DNA of 64,000 nt from Rhizobium tibeticum (GTDB taxonomy: Bacteria > Pseudomonadota > Alphaproteobacteria > Rhizobiales > Rhizobiaceae): NCBI RefSeq assembly GCF_900110205.1, contig NZ_FOCV01000017.1, positions 1 to 64,000 of the forward strand. Reading direction: 5' to 3'. Within the stretch, counting starts at the first letter, position 1. Each line of letters begins with the position of its first letter. Below are positions 50,566 to 60,044 of the stretch, piece after piece. Position numbers and translations under genes: made by a program. The notes beneath the pieces were generated by a model, which ran no database searches, was not told the origin of the DNA, and was given only the letters and a program-made list of their open reading frames with translations.

Positions 50566-51609
50566 CTAGTCGAGTGCCGAAAGCACCGATGCCGTGATCG
50601 CGTCGGTCTTGTCCTTGCCTGGAATTGCGCCGATGCCGCGTGCCGTCGTCGCCTCGATGGCGGCCATCACCTTTGCGGCGGCAACCGTTTCTCCCAAATG
50701 CTCCAGCATCATCGCACCCGACCAGATGGCGGCGATCGGATTGGCGATGCCGAGATTGGCAATATCGGGCGCGGAGCCGTGGACGGGCTCGAACATCGAT
50801 GGAGCCGAGCGATCGGGATTGATATTGGCGGAGGCTGCAAAACCGAGCCCGCCCTGGATGGCGGCGCCGAGGTCGGTCAGGATATCGCCGAACAGGTTGG
50901 AGGCGACCACGACGTCGAGGCTTTCCGGCGCCATGACCATGCGGGCAGCCATGGCGTCGATATGGTAGCTCCTTACGTCGACATCGGGATATTCGGCAGA
51001 GAGCTTCTGGGTGATCTCGTCCCAGAAGACCATCGAATATTTCTGGGCGTTGGACTTCGTCACCGAGGCAAGCTTGCCGCTGCGTGCACGCGCTTGCTCA
51101 AAGCCGAAACGCAGAATGCGCTCAACCCCCTTGCGGGTGAAAATCGAGGTCTCGATCGCTACCTCACTGTCGGTGCCCTGGTGGACGCGGCCACCGGCGC
51201 CGGAATATTCACCCTCGGTATTTTCACGAATGCAGAGGATGTCGAAGCTGTCGGACCGCAACGGCCCCTGCACACCCGGCAGCAGCCGGTGCGGGCGGAT
51301 ATTGGCATATTGCACGAAAGCCTTGCGGATCGGCAGCAAAAGCCCGTGCAGCGACACCGAATCCGGCACTTTGCGAGGCCAGCCGACGGCGCCGAGCAGG
51401 ATGGCATCGAAAGACCTGAGCGTTTCGATGCCATCGGCGGGCATCATGCTGCCGTTCTCCAGATAGTAGTCGCAGGACCAGGGATAGCTGGTTGCATCAA
51501 GAGAAAATCCGTTCGCGCGAGCTGCCTTTTCGAGCACGGCCCAGGCTGCTTCCGTCACGTCGCGGCCGATGCCGTCTCCGGGCAGAAGGGCGATCTTGTA
51601 GGTTTTCAT
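50566..51609 (-). CDS. ttuC: Tartrate/D-malate dehydrogenase-like isopropylmalate-family enzyme
   Basis: A 347-aa beta-decarboxylating dehydrogenase; the ATG follows GAGGA. Motifs: LLPGDGIGRDVTEAA (NAD/Mg region, 8-22), LLGAVGWPRKVPDSVSLHGLLLPIRK, IRENTEGEYSGAGG, and the Mg-binding Asp residues in VVASNLFGDILTDLGAA (about 220-236). The VGWP-x-K-V-P-D-x-x-S-L-x-GLLLPIR block is characteristic of TtuC/DmlA (tartrate or D-malate) rather than LeuB. It would convert a 2-hydroxy-dicarboxylate to a 2-keto acid plus CO2. Confidence 0.85.
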   Translation of the reverse strand: MKTYKIALLPGDGIGRDVTEAAWAVLEKAARANGFSLDATSYPWSCDYYLENGSMMPADGIETLRSFDAILLGAVGWPRKVPDSVSLHGLLLPIRKAFVQYANIRPHRLLPGVQGPLRSDSFDILCIRENTEGEYSGAGGRVHQGTDSEVAIETSIFTRKGVERILRFGFEQARARSGKLASVTKSNAQKYSMVFWDEITQKLSAEYPDVDVRSYHIDAMAARMVMAPESLDVVVASNLFGDILTDLGAAIQGGLGFAASANINPDRSAPSMFEPVHGSAPDIANLGIANPIAAIWSGAMMLEHLGETVAAAKVMAAIEATTARGIGAIPGKDKTDAITASVLSALD

Positions 51610-51618
51610 CGCAGATCC

Positions 51619-53082
51619 TCACAGGCTGATGAGCACACTCTTGCTCTTGCGGTTGGCGAGATAAGCTTCGCGGCCAAGATCCTTGCCGATGCCTGACTGC
51701 TTATAGCCCCCTGTTGGCAGGATATGGTCTCGCGAACGGCTGTAGCGGTTGACCCAGATGGTGCCTGCCTGCAGACGACGGGTGAGCCGGATCGCTCGGG
51801 ATAGATCGCGGGTGAAGAGCCCGGCGGCAAGCCCGTAGGTCGGATGGTCCGCGAGCGCGAGCGCCTCCTCCTCGTCTGCAAAGGTCTGGAGGGTGAGGAC
51901 GGGCCCGAAGATTTCCTCCGTGACCGCCGGCGAGAGCTCGTCGCGAACGGCGATCAATGTCGGTTGATAAAAATAGCCCGGCGCATCCATCGGTGCGCCG
52001 CCGAACAGACATTCGCCGCCGGCCGAAACAGCCGACTCGACAATGCTGTGGATACGGCTCAACTGGCGCTTCGAGATGATCGGCGAATATTGTGTCGTCT
52101 CGTCCCAGGTCGGCGCTGCCGTCACCATCTTCATGCGCGCGACGATCGCTTCGGCCAGAGGGGCCGCAATGGATTCCTCGACGATTAGCCGGGAGCCGGC
52201 GACGCAGGCCTGGCCCGCATTGGAAAGTATGCCTTGGGAAATCACCATGGCAGCCTTGTCGAGATCGGCGTCTGCGAAAACCAGTTGCGGGCTCTTTCCG
52301 CCGAGTTCCAGCGTCATCGGCTTGACGCCCGTGCGGGCGATATTGGCCATGATCGCAGAACCGGCTACGGTCGAGCCAGTGAAGCTAACCTTGGCGATCT
52401 CCGGATGGCCGGTAATGGCATTGCCCGTGACCTGGCCGTCGCCAAGAACGATGTTGATGAGACCCGCCGGCAGGCCGGCCCGGATTGCCAGTTCGGCGAG
52501 ATAGATGGTTGAAAAGGGTGTCAGTTCGGACGGCTTCAAAACCACTGCATTGCCGGCGGCAAGCGCCGGACCAAGCTTCCAGCCAGCCATGGAAACAGGA
52601 AAATTCCAGGGCGTGATGGCGCCGACCACGCCGTAAGGTTCCGTCATGATCATGCCGAGGCTGCTGTCGTCCGTCGGCACGAGATCGCTTCCCTCCTTGT
52701 CGGCGAATTCGGCGAAGAAACGGATCTGCTCTGCGGTGACCGCAATGTCGCCGGCAACAAGCTGGCCGACGGGGCGTGTTGAGGAAAGCGCTTCGAGTTT
52801 CGCAAGCGTTTCGGCCTCGCCCTCGATGAGGTCCGCCCAGCGCTGCAGCGTGACGGTGCGCTCACGTGGGCGTACGCCGCCCCAGTTGCTCACCTTCAAG
52901 GCCTGTTTGGCGGTCTGGACGGCGCGATCAACCATGTTCTCATCAGCGACCGGGCAGCCGCCATAGGCTTTGGCATCGGATGGGCGATGCATGTCGAGCA
53001 CGCCGTCAGCCGGTACCAGCCGGTCGCCGATGAAGTGTCCGACGGGCAGGGGGAGTCTGTCCGGATCAAAGCTAAGTGTCAT
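51619..53082 (-). CDS. Aldehyde dehydrogenase family protein (second of the chain)
   Basis: 487 aa from the ATG at 53082 (AGAGGA upstream). Landmarks: ITPWNFPVSMAGWKLGPALAAGN (Asn about 148), VLKPSELTPFSTIYL, Glu in MTLELGGKSPQL (about 250), catalytic Cys in NAGQACVAGSR (about 284), EEIFGPVLTLQ, and a C-terminal GGYKQSGIGKDLGREAY. The pattern is of the general betaine-aldehyde/hydroxymuconic-semialdehyde group; substrate undetermined. Nine bases before the dehydrogenase at 50566-51609, so clearly operonic. Confidence 0.9.
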   Translation of the reverse strand: MTLSFDPDRLPLPVGHFIGDRLVPADGVLDMHRPSDAKAYGGCPVADENMVDRAVQTAKQALKVSNWGGVRPRERTVTLQRWADLIEGEAETLAKLEALSSTRPVGQLVAGDIAVTAEQIRFFAEFADKEGSDLVPTDDSSLGMIMTEPYGVVGAITPWNFPVSMAGWKLGPALAAGNAVVLKPSELTPFSTIYLAELAIRAGLPAGLINIVLGDGQVTGNAITGHPEIAKVSFTGSTVAGSAIMANIARTGVKPMTLELGGKSPQLVFADADLDKAAMVISQGILSNAGQACVAGSRLIVEESIAAPLAEAIVARMKMVTAAPTWDETTQYSPIISKRQLSRIHSIVESAVSAGGECLFGGAPMDAPGYFYQPTLIAVRDELSPAVTEEIFGPVLTLQTFADEEEALALADHPTYGLAAGLFTRDLSRAIRLTRRLQAGTIWVNRYSRSRDHILPTGGYKQSGIGKDLGREAYLANRKSKSVLISL

Positions 53083-53219
53083 TGCGCGTCCTCTGCCTGG
53101 GCCTAAAGGCGAGGTTAGCGCGGCGACAAAAGCAGCATGCATCGACAGGCGATGCCGGGACGGCGGAAAATTACGTTTTCAGCGACGCCACAGTCAATTC
53201 TTTGGCGCTCGTGCAGAGG

Positions 53220-54110
53220 CTAGATTTGCGAAGCATCGGCGAAGGCTTGCCTGAGGCATTCGGAGAACGGTGCAACGAAGCGTGATTGCGGCCGGGCCTC
53301 ATTGATCGTCAGCGACACTGGTGTCGAGATCGCTGGACGGAACGGGCGAAAGACAATCCCCTCGACTGGGCTCCATAGCGCAAGTCCATCGACGAGGGCA
53401 ATGCCGAGCCCCTGACGGACCAGGGGCAGGGCGCCAACCGAGGAAGCGATCTGGATCGAGACCTCGCGCACTTGTCCTGCCGCCGCGAAGACGTCGTCGA
53501 GAGCTGCGCCGAACTCCGCGTGGGAGCCGTAGGAGATGATGGACCGCCCAGCAAGCGCGGCCGGCGTGATCGTCGCTTCCGCGGTCAGTGGATCACTTGC
53601 CGGCAGGATCGCCACGATCTTGGCGGAATAGAGGGTTTCCACCCGTACTGTCGGTGCTAGGATCGGTGATAGAGTAACGCCCACGTCAACGTCACCGAGC
53701 GATAGTGCCTCGGCGATCTCACGCTTCGGCAGCGTATGAAGATGAATTTTCACCTCGGGATGGTGGTTGCGGAAAGCGGTGAGTGCCACCGGTAGGACCG
53801 AATAGGCAAGCGGCAGGCTGGCACCGATACGGATGAGCCCAATCTTGCTCGCGCCGACGTCGCGGGCAAGGGATGAAAGCGCCTCCATTTGCCGAAAGAC
53901 GCGGTCGGCGTCGCCATAAAGAATATGCGCCTCTGTCGTCGGCGCGAGCCGGCCGCCGATCCTTTCGAACAGGGGATAGCCAAGCTGATCTTCGAGATAG
54001 GCGAGCAGCTTGCTGACTGCCGGCTGCGAGACGCCGAGCGAATTGGCGGCGGCGGTGATGGTGCCGTCGCGCATGATCGCACGGAAGACTTCCAGCTGGC
54101 GGATGTTCAT
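53220..54110 (-). CDS. LysR-family transcriptional regulator
   Basis: 296 aa with the classic N-terminal winged HTH (MNIRQLEVFRAIMRDGTI, then AANSLGVSQPAVSKLLAYLE, residues 1-42) and the periplasmic-binding-like effector domain (about 90-290). It lies inside the minus-strand catabolic chain, after hyuB and before the aldehyde dehydrogenase, in the same orientation. That is unusual for LysR genes, which are normally divergent from their targets. The 137-base gap after it could hold a promoter it regulates. Confidence 0.92.
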   Translation of the reverse strand: MNIRQLEVFRAIMRDGTITAAANSLGVSQPAVSKLLAYLEDQLGYPLFERIGGRLAPTTEAHILYGDADRVFRQMEALSSLARDVGASKIGLIRIGASLPLAYSVLPVALTAFRNHHPEVKIHLHTLPKREIAEALSLGDVDVGVTLSPILAPTVRVETLYSAKIVAILPASDPLTAEATITPAALAGRSIISYGSHAEFGAALDDVFAAAGQVREVSIQIASSVGALPLVRQGLGIALVDGLALWSPVEGIVFRPFRPAISTPVSLTINEARPQSRFVAPFSECLRQAFADASQI

Positions 54111-54137
54111 GAGACGGCGGCTCCGGCAGTTTCGTTC

Positions 54138-56111
54138 TCAGCTGAGAGCGTAGCGGATTCGCATCGTCTCAAACAGCATCCGCATCTCCTCCGCAACAGG
54201 GGGGCGATCGTCTGAGGCTTTCTCGACCGCCTCGAATATCCGATGCTTGAGGAAATACCGCCAGCCGACCGGCTGAGAAGCGAGGAAGGCGGTCAGGAGA
54301 TCATAGCGCTCGAGATTCCAGGTCGCTTCGAAGGCCCGCCGTTCAACGCCATGGGTGATGACTTCCGGCACTGGAGGCCGCCCGTGGCCTGAACGGATGG
54401 CTGCGGTCGCTTCCTCGTCGACCCTGCCAACGCGAATGACGACTCCGTAGTCCCGCTCGGCGCTTGCAACGCTGACGGCGCCGCAACGCACATCTTTCAA
54501 GACCTTGTCCGTCGGCCGCGACAGGGGGTCGCCATAGCCACCGGCGCCGGGGCCAACGATGCGGATCACGTCGCCGGGACCGCAGTGGACGACATCAGTA
54601 TTGCCGAGCGAGTCCTCGTCGGACCGGCCCGGATTGCGAAGGAACCGGGAAATGCTGCCGGGATGTGCGCCGTTCACGCCCCAGGCCGGCATGATCGAGC
54701 GATTGCGGTTGCGGGCGGTAATGATGGTTTCCGGCGCCGAGATCTCAAACTCCATGACGGCCGACAGACCGCCGCGATGCCGCCCGGGCGCGCCCGTATC
54801 GCGCTCCAGGCCGTACCGCAGGAAGCGGATCGGCACCTCTGCCTCGCTGATCTCGATCGGCGTATTGCGCAGAAAACCCGTGGCACCACCTGCGCCGTCG
54901 CTGCCGTCACCGGCAGGCGTGCCGCCGCCGCCTCCGCCGACCGGCCCGATCGAGGCCATGACCGGGCGCCCGGCCCGACTTGTCGTCTTGATGTTCACGA
55001 TGGCGTTGCCGCCTGGGGATGCGGCGGGCATCAGGTTGGGCAAAGCCTGCACGAAGGCGCCAACGGTGACGATCTGGGTCATGGCGCAGGTGAGCGAGCG
55101 CATGCCGACGGCTGCGGGCCGGCCGCAGTTGACGACCGAGCCCTCGGGCAGGATCGCACGCGCAGGCCTCAATGTGCCGGCGTTGAGGAGCAGGCTGGTG
55201 TCCAGCGTGTAAAGCACATAGGTCAGCCCGACCATCACCAGCGGATGGCGGTCCCGTCCGCCGGTCGGCATGTTGAGTGAGGAGCCGAGTTGCGGGTCCG
55301 ACCCGGTATAGTCGAGTACGACCTCGTCGCCTCGGATCTTGAGGGTGAGCGCAATTCTGCAGGGCTTGCCGCCGACGGAATCCTCGTCAGCATAGTCGGC
55401 GAAGAAATAATCGCCGTCTGGCACGCGCGCGAGGATACTGCGCGTTTGAGCCTCGGCATAGTCGAGAATCTGCGCGACACCCTCGAGGAAGGTCTGGTAG
55501 CCGAAGCGACTTATGATCTCCCGGATCTTGCGCTCGCCGACATTGACAGAAGCGATTTGCGCATGAAGATCGCCAAGGTTCTGTTCCGGCAAACGGACAT
55601 TGACGCGGATCACGTCGAGGACGAAGCGGTTGATCTCGCCCTTCGAGACAAGCTTCGTCGGCGGGAGGCGCAGGCCCTCCTGCTCGATCTCGCTCAAGGA
55701 CCTGGAGAGCGAGGCCGGTACAGCGCCGCCGACATCGGTGTTGTGAATGTGGCCGACGACGAAGCAGGCAATCTCCCCCTCGAAGAAGACCGGTTTCCAG
55801 ATGTGGATGTCGGGCGAATGGGTGGCGACGAAGCCTGAATAGGGATCATTCGTTATGCAGATGTCGCCCTCCTCATAGTCTTTAAAGGCCTCGAGCAGCG
55901 GGGCATAGTCGATGCCGCTGTACCAAGGGGCGCCGAACTGACGGGGGTTGGCGAAGGCGAGCCCCTCGCGCGTGACGATCTGGCAGGAGAAATCCTCTGT
56001 CTCCTTGACGAAGGCGGAATGGGCGGTGCGCATCAGCGTGAAGGCCATCGCGTCGGCGGCTGCCGAGCAGAAGTTTGCGAGCACCTTCAGGTTGCGGCGG
56101 TCGATGGCCAT
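54138..56111 (-). CDS. hyuB: Hydantoinase B/5-oxoprolinase beta-type subunit
   Basis: 657 aa from the ATG at 56111, two bases after the hyuA stop. Hydantoinase_B features: LMRTAHSAFVKETEDFSCQI (about 26-45), TNDPYSGFVATHSPDI (about 85-100), VVGHIHNTDVGGAVPASLS (about 114-132), a Gly-rich loop near 400-415 and RHRGGLSAVMEFEI. Together with HyuA it forms ATP-dependent enzymes that hydrolyse cyclic amides: hydantoins, 5-oxoproline, 2-pyrrolidinone, caprolactam. It has about 100 extra C-terminal residues after GGYGDPLSRP, common in the family. The specific ring cannot be read from sequence. Confidence 0.92.
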   Translation of the reverse strand: MAIDRRNLKVLANFCSAAADAMAFTLMRTAHSAFVKETEDFSCQIVTREGLAFANPRQFGAPWYSGIDYAPLLEAFKDYEEGDICITNDPYSGFVATHSPDIHIWKPVFFEGEIACFVVGHIHNTDVGGAVPASLSRSLSEIEQEGLRLPPTKLVSKGEINRFVLDVIRVNVRLPEQNLGDLHAQIASVNVGERKIREIISRFGYQTFLEGVAQILDYAEAQTRSILARVPDGDYFFADYADEDSVGGKPCRIALTLKIRGDEVVLDYTGSDPQLGSSLNMPTGGRDRHPLVMVGLTYVLYTLDTSLLLNAGTLRPARAILPEGSVVNCGRPAAVGMRSLTCAMTQIVTVGAFVQALPNLMPAASPGGNAIVNIKTTSRAGRPVMASIGPVGGGGGGTPAGDGSDGAGGATGFLRNTPIEISEAEVPIRFLRYGLERDTGAPGRHRGGLSAVMEFEISAPETIITARNRNRSIMPAWGVNGAHPGSISRFLRNPGRSDEDSLGNTDVVHCGPGDVIRIVGPGAGGYGDPLSRPTDKVLKDVRCGAVSVASAERDYGVVIRVGRVDEEATAAIRSGHGRPPVPEVITHGVERRAFEATWNLERYDLLTAFLASQPVGWRYFLKHRIFEAVEKASDDRPPVAEEMRMLFETMRIRYALS

Positions 56112-56113
56112 AA

Positions 56114-58156
56114 TCAGAGCTCCGTCCTCGTGATAACAAGATTGCCGAAGCGGTCGACGAGGACCTCGAAGGCAGGCGGCACGATGGTGGCGGTGTCGTC
56201 CTGGGCGACGATCGCCGGGCCGCGGAAGCGATGGCCTGCGGCCAGGTCGGCGCGGTGATAGACGCCGGTCACCCAACTGCGGCCCGAAAACCAGCCCTCG
56301 ACGTGAAGGCGCGGCGCGGCTGGAGCTTCGGCGACAGCAATGGGATTGAGTGGCGGCTTCGGCGTGGCGCCGGCAATGACGAGACGCAGGCTGACCATCT
56401 GAACGTCGGCGTTCTCGTCGCGGTGGCCGTAGAGCCGATCGTGCTCCTGGTGGAACGCGGCTCGTATCGCAGCGGCATCGCCGTGGCGAAGCCAGGCAGG
56501 CTGGATCGGCGTTTCGATCTCGAAGGACTGACCGAGGTAACGCATCTCCGCAGAGAGACGAATGCTGCCGCGGCCGCTGTAGCGCTGCGTCTCGAGCCAG
56601 GCGCGCGCCTCTATTTCAAGTGACTCGAGGGTTGCACAAAGGTCGGCCAGCGCCCCGCCCGTCACCTCGCAATAGACCGTGCGGACGAAGTCGTTCTTGA
56701 GATCGGCTATGAGCCCGCCATAGGCGGACACGACACCGGGGGTCGGTGGCACCACGACGCCCCGCATGTCGAGCTCCCTGGCGAGAAAGCAGGCGAGCAT
56801 CGCGCCGGCACCACCGAAGGCGAAAAGGTGGAACTCGCGCGGGTCGATGGCAAAGCGCGAGACGAGCGCGCTCACCTCCGCATACATGCCGGACACCGAG
56901 ATATCGACAATATTGCCGGCAAGTTCCTCGACGCTGGTGTCGAGCTTTTCGGCGAGCGGGGCAAGAGCCGCTCGCGATGCGGCGTGATCGACATTCACGG
57001 CACCATAGCCGAGCGGCATATGGCCTATGAGATTGGCGGCCGCCATCGCGTCCGTGATCGTCGGCTTTGTCCCGCCCCGCCCGTAGCAGGCGGGACCAGG
57101 AGTTGAGCCGGCGCTCTGAGGCCCGACATGGAGAAGCCCAAGCCGATCAATCCAGGCGACCGAACCGCCGCCCTGGCCGACCGAGCTTACCGATACTGAC
57201 GGGACATGGATCTGGAAATCACCGATCAGTTCGCCTGTGCCGTACTGCGCCTCGCCATCGATGATGACGGCGACGTCGGCGCTGGTGCCGCCGATGTCGA
57301 GGCTCATGATACGGTCGAAGCCGCTCGCCTTGGCCAGATAGCCGGCGCCGATGACGCCCGAGGCAGTGCCGGACAGGATCATCTGGACGCATTGTGAGCG
57401 AGCCTGATCGATGCCCATGACGCCGCCGTTGGTCTTGGTGATCAGCAGTGGGCAGGTCACGCCGCGCTCGCGCAGTACCTTTTCGAAGCGGTCGAGATAA
57501 TTGGCGACACGCGGCTGGACGTAGCCGCTGATCACGGCCGTGATGGTACGTTCATATTCGCGGATGATCGGCCAAGTGGCAGCCGAGGATATGACCGGCA
57601 GCCCCGGTGCGAGCCGCTCGATGATCGACTTTACTGCATGCTCGTTGGCGGCATTGCGGTAGGAATGCAGAAAGGCGAGTACGATCCCCTTGCAGCCGGC
57701 TTCGATCGCCGCCTGGACAGCGCAGGCCACGTCCTTCTCATCGGGCGTCTTCAGAACCTCGCCGCTCGCCAGGATACGCTCGTCGATACCGAACACCCGG
57801 TCGCGGCTGATCAGCGGTTCCGGACGCACTGAATAGAGATTGTGGATCTCGGGGATCTTGAGACGCGCGACCTGCAGCACGTCTTCGAAATTTTTCGTGG
57901 TGAAAAGGGCAATGTCATCGCCGTTGCGCTCGATGACGGTATTTACGCCGACGGTCGTTCCATGCGTAAAATAGGAGACTTCGCTCGGCTCGATTCCGTC
58001 GCGCTTGGAGAGCATATCGAGAGCAGAGAGAATCTCCTCGCCAGGCGCATCCGGCCGCGAAAAGACCTTCAGTGTAGCGATGTTTTCGGTGCCTGTGTCG
58101 AACACGGCAAAGTCCGTAAAGGACCCGCCGACGTCGACGCCAATGCGATAGGTCAT
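56114..58156 (-). CDS. hyuA: Hydantoinase A/5-oxoprolinase alpha-type subunit (ATPase)
   Basis: A 680-aa protein; the ATG follows AGGAG. Actin-like ATPase signatures: GVDVGGSFTDFAVFD (6-20) and SLDIGGTSADVAVI (about 290-303). Typical blocks: VSYFTHGTTVGVNTVIER (about 61-78), RPEPLISRDRVFGIDERI and PGPACYGRGG. This subunit phosphorylates the amide oxygen of the cyclic substrate while HyuB handles hydrolysis. Length matches stand-alone HyuA/caprolactamase-alpha proteins rather than the fused eukaryotic 5-oxoprolinase. Confidence 0.93.
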   Translation of the reverse strand: MTYRIGVDVGGSFTDFAVFDTGTENIATLKVFSRPDAPGEEILSALDMLSKRDGIEPSEVSYFTHGTTVGVNTVIERNGDDIALFTTKNFEDVLQVARLKIPEIHNLYSVRPEPLISRDRVFGIDERILASGEVLKTPDEKDVACAVQAAIEAGCKGIVLAFLHSYRNAANEHAVKSIIERLAPGLPVISSAATWPIIREYERTITAVISGYVQPRVANYLDRFEKVLRERGVTCPLLITKTNGGVMGIDQARSQCVQMILSGTASGVIGAGYLAKASGFDRIMSLDIGGTSADVAVIIDGEAQYGTGELIGDFQIHVPSVSVSSVGQGGGSVAWIDRLGLLHVGPQSAGSTPGPACYGRGGTKPTITDAMAAANLIGHMPLGYGAVNVDHAASRAALAPLAEKLDTSVEELAGNIVDISVSGMYAEVSALVSRFAIDPREFHLFAFGGAGAMLACFLARELDMRGVVVPPTPGVVSAYGGLIADLKNDFVRTVYCEVTGGALADLCATLESLEIEARAWLETQRYSGRGSIRLSAEMRYLGQSFEIETPIQPAWLRHGDAAAIRAAFHQEHDRLYGHRDENADVQMVSLRLVIAGATPKPPLNPIAVAEAPAAPRLHVEGWFSGRSWVTGVYHRADLAAGHRFRGPAIVAQDDTATIVPPAFEVLVDRFGNLVITRTEL

Positions 58157-58243
58157 GGCGCGTCTCCTGTGTGGTCAATGAGAGGATGCGCGCAAGCAGC
58201 AGGCGAAACCACGAAAGACATGAATGGAATCCATAACCCGCGG

Positions 58244-58720
58244 TTATGGCCTGTGTGCCTCCGACTCGTCGGGCTTTGGAACGGTCATATAGTATTCGGG
58301 ATGCGGAGCCCGTCGGTAGCCGGCCTTCTCGTAGACGGCGTGCGCGTCCCTCGTCGCGAGCATCCAACTGGTGACGTCGACGAGTTCCGGATGATTACGG
58401 ATCTCGTCGGCAAGCCAGGATGCAAGCCCCTGGCCGCGATGGGCCGGCAGCGTGAAGACATCGCGCAGATAGGCGAAGATGGCATAGTCGGTGACCACAC
58501 GGCCGAAGCCGGCGAGCGTGCCATCTTCGGCATAGATGCCGATGGGGAGTGAATGGTCCAAGGCTCGCTGGAGCTGCTCGAGCGTCATGCCGCGCGCCCA
58601 GTAGGAATCGCCTGCCAGGAAGCGGTGGACTGTTGCCGGATCGAGGCGAGCGCGATCGGTGCTGAGCAGGTAGCCGTTCCGGTAGGCCTCGAAGACGATC
58701 GGGTCGCGCGGCATTGGCAT
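58244..58720 (-). CDS. GNAT-family N-acetyltransferase (single domain)
   Basis: 158 aa starting at 58720 (MPMPRDP), overlapping the cupin stop (TAATG). GNAT parts: GYLLSTDRARLD, GFGRVVTDYAIFAYLRDVFTLPAHRGQGLASWLADEI (acetyl-CoA loop H-R-G-Q-G-L-A-S, about 95-103), and TRDAHAVYEKAGYRR. It is unrelated at sequence level to the two-domain pair. Sits between the cupin and hyuA in one transcription unit, so it probably modifies a pathway compound. Confidence 0.87.
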   Translation of the reverse strand: MPMPRDPIVFEAYRNGYLLSTDRARLDPATVHRFLAGDSYWARGMTLEQLQRALDHSLPIGIYAEDGTLAGFGRVVTDYAIFAYLRDVFTLPAHRGQGLASWLADEIRNHPELVDVTSWMLATRDAHAVYEKAGYRRAPHPEYYMTVPKPDESEAHRP

Positions 58721-59073
58721 TACATCACGGTCACATAGATCTTGCGCACGGTCTCGATCGTCTTCCAGACGCCGACAAATCCCGGCTTCATGACGAAGCT
58801 GTCGCCGGCCTTGTAGACGACCGGCGCGCCGCCTTCCGGGGTGAGTTCGACGACGCCGGAAAGAATCTGGCAGAATTCGAAAGTCTCGCCTTTGATCGAG
58901 CGCGTCTCGCCCGGGGTCGCTTCCCACACGCCCGTGTGGATCATCTCCCCGCGGGCGACGTCCTGCGCCCAGGTCTTGAAGGACGGATCCCCGGAAATCA
59001 GGCGGTCCGGGAGGGGAACGGACTCGCGCGGCGCAAAGGATGGATTGGTATCGATCGTCTTCAAGAGGGACAT
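58720..59073 (-). CDS. Cupin-domain protein
   Basis: A 117-aa single cupin; the ATG follows AAAGGA. The conserved cupin pieces are EFCQILSGVVELTPEGG (about 65-81) and YKAGDSFVMKPGFVGVW (about 86-102). The Trp near the end and the FVMKPGF-x-G-W motif are like the EutQ/ureidoglycine-type small cupins. Metal-binding His residues are largely missing, which suggests a sugar/amine-binding or isomerase role rather than a dioxygenase. Found often beside FAD amino-acid oxidases in proteobacterial clusters. Confidence 0.82.
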   Translation of the reverse strand: MSLLKTIDTNPSFAPRESVPLPDRLISGDPSFKTWAQDVARGEMIHTGVWEATPGETRSIKGETFEFCQILSGVVELTPEGGAPVVYKAGDSFVMKPGFVGVWKTIETVRKIYVTVM

Positions 59074-59100
59074 GGGCTTCCTTTCCGGTGGGTTGACAAA

Positions 59101-60024
59101 TTAGTAGCCGCGGTGGCGATCGACCAGCCCGACCGGATCGTGGCCAGCGCGGAAGCGCTTGATGTTTTCGATCACCGCCGCAGCGGCGGTTGCAGGTTGG
59201 GTGACGCTCGCGATATGCGGCGTCAGCAGGATTTTCGGATGGATCCAGAGGGGATGGTCCGCCGGCAGCGGTTCCGGATCGGTGACGTCGATCACCGCAC
59301 CGGTGAGATGCCCGCTGTCAAGCGCGGCAAGGAGGGCTTGATGGTCGAGCTGCGGGCCGCGGCCGACATGGACGAGCGCGGCACCGGCCGGGAGTTGTGC
59401 AAAGAGCTTTGCGCTCAGGAGGCCGCGTGTCTCATCTGTCAGCGGCAATAGGCAGACGAGAATGTCGGTTGCGCGCAATAGCGTGTCCAGTCCGTCCCGG
59501 CCGCTCAGGCACCTGACACCGCCGATCTCGCGCGGGCTGCGGCTCCAGCCGGACAACGGGAATCCGAAGGGCTTCAATCGTTCGAGCACCGACGTGCCGA
59601 GCATGCCGAGGCCGAGCACGCCGATGCGGCGTTCTGAAGCCTGGACCGGCGCGATCGCCTGCCAGGACCGCAGTCGCTGCTGGTTCAGATAGGCCGGCAG
59701 GTTGCGATGCAGTGCGAGGACGGCGAGTATCACATATTCCTGCATCATCCGGACGATGCCGTCCTCGACCATACGTACCACCTTTACATGCGCCGGAACG
59801 GCATCGATGCGGAACTGGTCGACGCCGGCGCCGATGGAAAAGAGTATTTCGAGATTGCGATAGCGCGCGAGATTTTCCGGCACCGTCCAGGTGATCAGGT
59901 ACCGCACCGCTTCCGGATCAACTGTCGCCGGGTCCAGCGAAACGGGAATGTCGGGCAGTTCGCGCGCGAACGCTTCGGCGAAAATTGCGCCGCGCTTGGC
60001 ATCGGAGTTGAAGAGGAAGGCCAT
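59101..60024 (-). CDS. D-isomer-specific 2-hydroxyacid dehydrogenase (GhrA-like)
   Basis: 307 aa; the ATG follows AGGAG. NAD-binding GVLGLGMLGTSVLERL (about 137-152) and the catalytic triad expected of the family: Arg in VHVGRGPQLD (about 226), Glu in DVTDPEPLPADHPLW (about 256) and His in LTPHIASVT (about 275). The short N-terminal domain (about 100 residues) and FSIGAGVD match glyoxylate/hydroxypyruvate reductase A. It would interconvert a 2-keto and 2-hydroxy acid, possibly the keto acid generated by the FAD oxidase two genes upstream. Confidence 0.88.
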   Translation of the reverse strand: MAFLFNSDAKRGAIFAEAFARELPDIPVSLDPATVDPEAVRYLITWTVPENLARYRNLEILFSIGAGVDQFRIDAVPAHVKVVRMVEDGIVRMMQEYVILAVLALHRNLPAYLNQQRLRSWQAIAPVQASERRIGVLGLGMLGTSVLERLKPFGFPLSGWSRSPREIGGVRCLSGRDGLDTLLRATDILVCLLPLTDETRGLLSAKLFAQLPAGAALVHVGRGPQLDHQALLAALDSGHLTGAVIDVTDPEPLPADHPLWIHPKILLTPHIASVTQPATAAAAVIENIKRFRAGHDPVGLVDRHRGY

Positions 60025-60044
60025 GGCGAACTCCTACTTGATCG

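Noticed and set aside
50560..51696. 378-aa plus-strand frame opposite the tartrate-type dehydrogenase
   Set aside because: Antisense to a conserved dehydrogenase with all active-site residues.
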